10,486 nt of DNA from Opitutales bacterium (lineage in GTDB: Bacteria; Verrucomicrobiota; Verrucomicrobiia; Opitutales; T3Sed10-336), in contig SLOW01000123.1 in assembly GCA_007132315.1 (NCBI GenBank), forward strand, positions 1-10,486, read 5' to 3'. Positions 7,198-10,486 of this stretch are shown one piece after another. The notes under the pieces are model-generated. The model made no database searches. It worked only from the letters and a program-made list of their open reading frames with translations, and was not told the origin of the DNA. The number at the start of each line of letters is the position of its first letter. Positions within the stretch are counted from its first letter, which is position 1. The translations under genes were made by a program, and so were the position numbers.

Positions 7198-7225
7198 ATT
7201 TTGTCCTTCCCGGCCGCCGGGTCAA
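7198..7225 (-). promoter_or_regulatory. sigma70-like promoter of the CHRD gene
   Basis: Read on the minus strand, the -35 box is TTGACC (7225-7220, five of six consensus bases), followed by a 16-base GC-rich spacer and the -10 box CAAAAT (7203-7198, four of six). AT-rich DNA lies upstream at 7229-7262, in the position of an UP-element. Transcription would start near 7190, giving a leader of about 100 bases. This is a visual match only. Confidence 0.5.
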
Positions 7226-7482
7226 GGAGTAACGGATTTTTTTCTTAATCCCTTATTTTTGAAAATCTTGCGCGAATCGCACAGGATCTCCCGCAGGGCG
7301 ACGCCCCCGCATGGTCGCCGGATGGACGAATCGGCAACGGCGCAGCGTTGCCCTCCGGGTCACTCTGGTTGGGTGCCGGCTCCGCCGGGCACGGGACTTT
7401 GCGGGATGCCCGGCGGAAGCGGGTTGGCTCGGGCTGGAAGCCTAAGCTACATGGATCCAGCGCCCCAACCGAGCGCCATTCC
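7226..7482. other. spacer between ilvD 3' end and the CHRD promoter, with inverted repeats
   Basis: There is no convincing gene here, although plus-strand frames run through it antisense into ilvD. The left part (7229-7262) is AT-rich and belongs to the CHRD promoter region. The right part holds stem-loops listed separately. The hairpin nearest the ilvD stop in the transcribed direction has no U-run, so how ilvD transcription ends is not evident. Read-through into the CHRD promoter region on the same strand is possible. Confidence 0.5.
7333..7416. repeat. pair of strong inverted repeats downstream of ilvD
   Basis: GGCAACG (7333-7339) pairs with CGTTGCC (7346-7352) across six bases. CCGCCGGGCA (7382-7391) pairs perfectly with TGCCCGGCGG (7407-7416) across 15 bases. 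A competing stem uses GTGCC and GGCAC around 7374-7392, so the segment could switch between two folds. A shorter GGCT/AGCC palindrome follows at 7432-7442. High GC and lack of T-runs argue against plain terminators and for repeat-type DNA of the same general sort as in the other spacers, although the sequences are not copies of one another. Confidence 0.45.
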
Positions 7483-9186
7483 TCACAGGCCGGCGTCGGT
7501 GACCGCGCCTTTGGAGGCGGAGGAGACGAGGCGGGCGTACTTGGCCAGGACGCCGCGGTGTTCGCGGGGTTCGGGCTGGCGCCAGGCTTGCAGGCGTTGC
7601 TTGATGTCGTTTTTGGGAATCTCCAGGTTGATCTCGTCTTTTTCGGAGTCGATGGTGATGGGATCGCCGTTGCGGACGACGGCGATGGGGCCGCCGTTGA
7701 AGGCTTCCGGCGTGATGTGTCCGACCACGAAACCGTGGCTGCCGCCGGAGAACCGGCCGTCGGTGATCAGGGCGACCTCGGATCCGAGTCCCTTGCCCAT
7801 GATGGCCGCGGTGGGGCTCAGCATTTCGCGCATGCCGGGTCCGCCGCGCGGGCCCTCGTTGCGGATGACAATGACGTGCCCCGCCTGGACGGTGCCGTCG
7901 AGGATCGCTCGCAGGGCGTCTTCCTCGGATTCAAAGACGATGGCTTTGCCCTCGAAACGCGAGCCTTCCTTCCCTGAGATCTTGGCGACCCCGCCTTTGG
8001 GCGCCAGGTTGCCGTAGAGGATCCGGATGTGGCTGGTGGGGCGCATCGGTTTGTCGAATGGCATCACCACGTCCTGGCCGGAAGGGTAGGGTTCGACGCC
8101 CTCGAGGTTTTCGGCGACGGTTTTGCCGGTTACCGTCATGCAGTCCCCGTGCAGCAGGCCGCGGTCGAGCAGGATGCGCATGAGCGGGGTCAGGCCGCCG
8201 ATTCGGGACAGGTGTGCCATGTGGTACTTGCCGCTGGGCTTGAGGTCGCACAGGACCGGCACCCGCTTGCCGATTTCGGTGAAGTCATCGACCGAAAGCG
8301 GCACGTTCGCGGCGTGCGCCATGGCGAGCAGGTGGAGAACGGCGTTGGTCGATCCGCCCAGGGCGATCACCACGGTGATGGCGTTTTCGAACGCCTTCCG
8401 GGTCATGATATCGCCGGGACGGATGTTTTTCTCGAGCAGGTTGAGCACGGCGGCGCCGGCGTTGCGGCAGTCGGCGGTTTTTTCCTTCGAGATGGCCAGT
8501 TGGGCCGAACTGTTGGGCAGCGACATCCCCATCGCCTCGATCGCCGAAGCCATCGTGTTGGCGGTGTACATGCCGCCGCAGGAGCCGGCGCCCGGGATGG
8601 CGCAGGATTCGATTTCTTTGAGGCCCGCGTCGTCGAGTTTTTTGTTGGCGTGCTGGCCGACGGCTTCGAAAACCGAAACGATATCGACCGGTTGCTCCTT
8701 GTTGATGCCGGGCAGGATGCTGCCGCCGTACACAAAGACCGCGGGACGGTTGAGCCGGGCCATCGCGATCAGGCAGCCCGGCATGTTTTTGTCGCAGCCG
8801 CCGATGGCGACCACGCCGTCGAACCCTTCCGCCCCGGAAACGGTCTCGATCGAGTCGGCGATCACTTCCCGCGACACCAGCGAATACCGCATGCCTTTGG
8901 TGCCCATCGAAATGCCGTCCGAGACCGTGATCGTTCCGAAGATGATCGATTTGCCGCCGTTGCCGTCCACGCCCTCTCCGGCGTCGCGGGCCAGCTGGTC
9001 GATGTGCATGTTGCACGGCGTCACCATCGCCCAGGTCGAGGCGATCCCGATGAGGGGTTTGGTGAAATCCTCGTCACTGAACCCCACCGCGCGAAGCATC
9101 GAACGGTTCGGCGCGCGGTCGGCTCCGTCCACGATCTGCGAGGAATGGGTTCGTTGTTGGTTCTGGCTGGTGGATTGTTCTTTCAA
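7483..9186 (-). CDS. ilvD: dihydroxy-acid dehydratase (EC 4.2.1.9)
   Basis: A 567-residue IlvD/Edd-family enzyme, the usual length for the compact dihydroxy-acid dehydratases. It removes water from 2,3-dihydroxy-isovalerate and 2,3-dihydroxy-3-methylvalerate to give the 2-oxo acids leading to valine, leucine and isoleucine in the cytoplasm. Iron-sulfur ligand cysteines are visible at 58 (TPCNMH), 131 (GGCDKNMPGC) and 203 (GSCGGMYTANTM). Lys132 after Cys131 is the position that is carbamylated and binds magnesium in characterised relatives. The C-terminal domain has GPRGGPGMREML and ITDGRFSGGSHGFVVGHITPEA, the second family signature split here as DGRFSGGSHG plus GHITPEA. This pattern of three cysteines matches the [2Fe-2S] type. 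The chosen start is a TTG at 9184-9186. No in-frame ATG exists before Met30, which is already inside the conserved DRAPNRSML segment. A GTG at 9132 would give a protein 18 residues shorter. No Shine-Dalgarno is visible. No other ilv or leu gene is adjacent. It is divergent from scpB. Confidence 0.97.
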   Translation of the reverse strand: MKEQSTSQNQQRTHSSQIVDGADRAPNRSMLRAVGFSDEDFTKPLIGIASTWAMVTPCNMHIDQLARDAGEGVDGNGGKSIIFGTITVSDGISMGTKGMRYSLVSREVIADSIETVSGAEGFDGVVAIGGCDKNMPGCLIAMARLNRPAVFVYGGSILPGINKEQPVDIVSVFEAVGQHANKKLDDAGLKEIESCAIPGAGSCGGMYTANTMASAIEAMGMSLPNSSAQLAISKEKTADCRNAGAAVLNLLEKNIRPGDIMTRKAFENAITVVIALGGSTNAVLHLLAMAHAANVPLSVDDFTEIGKRVPVLCDLKPSGKYHMAHLSRIGGLTPLMRILLDRGLLHGDCMTVTGKTVAENLEGVEPYPSGQDVVMPFDKPMRPTSHIRILYGNLAPKGGVAKISGKEGSRFEGKAIVFESEEDALRAILDGTVQAGHVIVIRNEGPRGGPGMREMLSPTAAIMGKGLGSEVALITDGRFSGGSHGFVVGHITPEAFNGGPIAVVRNGDPITIDSEKDEINLEIPKNDIKQRLQAWRQPEPREHRGVLAKYARLVSSASKGAVTDAGL

Positions 9187-9214
9187 GGTTCGACGGGTTG
9201 TGCGATTGCGGGTG

Positions 9215-9230
9215 GCGCGGGGAGCCGCGC
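9215..9230 (-). other. short hairpin in the ilvD leader
   Basis: GCGCGG (9215-9220) and CCGCGC (9225-9230) form a 6-bp GC stem with loop GGAG. It lies about 30 bases before the ilvD start codon, within the proposed leader RNA. There is no leader peptide rich in branched-chain residues and no T-box sequence, so classical attenuation is not supported. It may affect access to the start region. Confidence 0.3.
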
Positions 9231-9245
9231 ATGGAAACGCTTTAT

Positions 9246-9275
9246 TTTATCGATCAGAGTGGCTTGGGTTGGCAA
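9246..9275 (-). promoter_or_regulatory. possible ilvD promoter
   Basis: On the minus strand, TTGCCA (9275-9270; five of six matches to the -35 consensus) is followed by an 18-base spacer and GATAAA (9251-9246; four of six to the -10). Transcription would start near 9239, about 50 bases before the TTG start codon. The region just upstream (9276-9297) is rich in A and T. I see no equally good promoter facing scpB in the same 215-base gap. Confidence 0.4.
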
Positions 9276-9401
9276 AGGAAATTTTTCTGTTTTTCCGGCG
9301 CGGAAACTCGTTTACTGATGGAGCATTGCTGATTGGCGACCGATCGAGCTTGGCCGGTCCGCCGTGGCTTCCGGCCGCCGATTCCGTTTTCACCGAAATT
9401 C

Positions 9402-10316
9402 ATGACCTTCGATCTCAAACCAGTTCTCAAGACGCTGTTGTTCTCGACGTCCAGCGCCCTCACGGCTAAGGCGATTCAAGCGGTGTTCACCCGCTTTCAC
9501 CAGGAGAACACGGCGGAGGAAGCCGCGGAGGAGCCGGAGGACGAGGCCGGGGAAAGCGACGGGTGGCGTGCCGAGGATGTGCCTTCCCTGGTGACGGCGA
9601 CGCAGATTCGCGAAGCCGTGGACGAGATCAACCGCGAGCTCGATGAATGCGGCGAAGTCTATCGGGTTCAGGAAGCCCACGACGGATACCGTCTGGTGAC
9701 CCGTCCGGAATACGCCGTCTGGGTCCGCCTGCTGCGCGACGACGTGCGCCGGATGCGGTTGAGTCAGGCCGCGCTCGAAACCCTGGCCATCGTCGCCTAC
9801 CGCCAGCCGGTCACCCGGGCGGAGATGGAGAGCATTCGCGGGGTCTCGGTGGACGGCGCGATCAACCGCCTGCTGGAGCGGGAACTGGTCGAAGTGATCG
9901 GCCGCGCCGATCTGCCGGGGCGCCCCATCCAATACGGCACCACCGAGACGTTCCTGGAGTTTGTCGGGGTCCGTTCCCTCGAGGAATTGCCGGCATCCGA
10001 CGTCCTATCCCAGCGCCAGATCGACGACTGGCTTCGTCAGGCGGCCGAGGGCAGGCATCCGGGTGACAGCGACGTCGGACTCCCCGAGGAAAACGTAAAC
10101 GGGAACGGGACCGAGGCTTCGGTGTCGGCGGAGGCGGTCGCCGACGAGTCCTACGGGCGGGAGGAAGCTTCTCCGGAGGAGCCCGGGGATCCCGACCCGG
10201 ACGAGACCGCGCCCGAAGAAGCCGCCGGCCCGGCCTCCGAGGCGGAACCCGCCGCGGGCGACGAGGAGATCGAGGAGCGAAAGCGGGAAACCGACTCTAC
10301 CGAAACCCGCAACTGA
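9402..10316 (+). CDS. scpB: segregation and condensation protein B (ScpB)
   Basis: A 304-residue protein. ScpB dimers bind the kleisin ScpA and help the SMC complex compact and separate the chromosome. The first winged-helix domain spans about 4-112, opening with FDLKPVLKTLLFSTSSALTA, and the second about 118-195. The second contains the most conserved ScpB stretch, RLSQAALETLAIVAYRQPVT (119-138), then RAEMESIRGVSVDGAINRLL, and finally GRADLPGRPIQYGTTETFLE (167-186). Two features are unusual. An acidic insert (about 36-60, rich in Glu and Asp) interrupts the first winged-helix domain. The tail from about 216 to 304 is acidic and rich in Glu, Pro and Ala with no predicted fold. Typical ScpB proteins are about 180-220 residues, so these extras account for the length. 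ATG 9402 is chosen because the conserved N-terminal helix begins there. Earlier in-frame codons from 9333 give no conserved residues. scpA is not adjacent. The stop is 7 bases before the chorismate mutase start, suggesting one transcript. Confidence 0.95.
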   Translation: MTFDLKPVLKTLLFSTSSALTAKAIQAVFTRFHQENTAEEAAEEPEDEAGESDGWRAEDVPSLVTATQIREAVDEINRELDECGEVYRVQEAHDGYRLVTRPEYAVWVRLLRDDVRRMRLSQAALETLAIVAYRQPVTRAEMESIRGVSVDGAINRLLERELVEVIGRADLPGRPIQYGTTETFLEFVGVRSLEELPASDVLSQRQIDDWLRQAAEGRHPGDSDVGLPEENVNGNGTEASVSAEAVADESYGREEASPEEPGDPDPDETAPEEAAGPASEAEPAAGDEEIEERKRETDSTETRN

Positions 10317-10323
10317 AAATCCC

Positions 10324-10486
10324 ATGGATCTCGACTCGATACGCCGTGACATCGACTCCCTCGACCGGGAGATCGTGACGCTCCTCAACCACCGGTTGGA
10401 ATTGGCGGGACGGATCGGTCGCGTCAAGCGCGAGAACGGCGCCGCCGTTTACGTTCCGAAACGGGAGGAAGAGGTCCTGCGCAACC
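10324..10486 (+). CDS. pheA: chorismate mutase, probably of bifunctional PheA (3' end outside window)
   Basis: The first 54 codons of a gene cut by the window edge. The sequence is an AroQ-class chorismate mutase helix, opening MDLDSIRRDIDSLDREIVTL and continuing with LELAGRIGRVKRENG and YVPKREEEVL. Aligned by eye with the E. coli chorismate mutase domain, the chorismate-binding residues Arg11, Arg28, Lys39, Arg51 and Glu52 correspond to Arg7, Arg24, Lys35, Arg47 and Glu48 here. All are kept, while Asp48 of E. coli corresponds to Val44. The enzyme converts chorismate to prephenate for phenylalanine and tyrosine. In many bacteria this domain is followed by prephenate dehydratase, and the '(Y/F)VP.RE' end is typical of those fusions. 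The rest is not visible, so a stand-alone mutase or an AroF- or TyrA-type fusion remains possible. It starts 7 bases after scpB without a clear Shine-Dalgarno, so it is probably read from the same transcript. Confidence 0.85.
   Translation, partial: MDLDSIRRDIDSLDREIVTLLNHRLELAGRIGRVKRENGAAVYVPKREEEVLRN

Noticed and set aside
9100..9232. Upstream ATG (minus strand, 9232) as a leader peptide for ilvD attenuation
   Set aside because: It is out of frame, overlaps ilvD, and its product is not enriched in Val, Leu or Ile. No attenuator stem set is seen.
8029..9469. Two plus-strand frames of more than 400 codons antisense to ilvD
   Set aside because: They are shadows of the well-conserved ilvD gene. 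Their products are His/Val/Gly- or Ser/Ala-rich with no recognisable family.
1..10486. A new defence, mobile or biosynthetic multi-gene system
   Set aside because: There are no recombinases, nucleases, toxin-antitoxin pairs, CRISPR repeats, phage genes or clustered biosynthetic enzymes. The genes are mostly separately transcribed and functionally unrelated.

Overview
The window is GC-rich, gene-dense bacterial chromosome. The best guess for the host is a member of the Verrucomicrobiota, probably near Opitutae/Puniceicoccales. This rests on a secreted protein with a PEP-CTERM tail of the 'IPEPRTYALIFG' kind, weak or absent Shine-Dalgarno sequences, palindromic repeat-like intergenic DNA, and the style of the ScpB and chorismate mutase sequences. 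No rRNA or other phylogenetic marker confirms it. I see no tRNA, rRNA, CRISPR array, transposase, integrase or phage gene.

Layout, left to right. (1) 1-710: the C-terminal part of a TPR-repeat protein, cut by the window edge. (2) 711-903: a spacer with a palindromic, REP-like element. (3) 904-2103: an acyl-CoA dehydrogenase-fold flavoprotein that looks more like the flavin-dependent (group D) monooxygenase branch than a true dehydrogenase. (4) 2311-2826: a small zinc-ribbon protein with two membrane helices. (5) 2827-3401: about 575 bases with no convincing gene but four inverted repeats packed into about 140 bases, including a perfect 12-bp stem. (6) 3402-3539: a possible 45-residue one-helix membrane peptide, immediately upstream of (7) 3555-6383: a 942-residue fusion of a duplicated membrane block, a spermidine-synthase-like Rossmann domain that has lost the usual catalytic aspartates, and four C-terminal TPR repeats. 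(8) 6486-6511: a terminator-like hairpin shared with the convergent gene (9) 6546-7088, minus strand: a secreted CHRD-domain protein with a PEP-CTERM sorting tail, its own likely promoter and a structured leader. (10) 7226-7482: a spacer with further inverted repeats beyond the 3' end of (11) 7483-9186, minus strand: ilvD, dihydroxy-acid dehydratase of branched-chain amino acid synthesis. (12) 9402-10316: scpB, a partner of the SMC chromosome-segregation complex, followed after 7 bases by (13) 10324 to the window end: the start of a chorismate mutase gene, probably pheA.

How the genes relate: ilvD, scpB and the chorismate mutase are housekeeping genes. ilvD and scpB are divergent, and scpB and pheA are probably co-transcribed. 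The left two thirds is a set of singly transcribed accessory genes separated by long, repeat-bearing spacers, with no obvious shared pathway. The only genes that could belong together by position are the small membrane peptide and the large spermidine-synthase-like protein. I found no strong evidence of a new multi-gene system. The least ordinary items are the catalytically altered synthase-TPR fusion and the clustered palindromes in the spacers.
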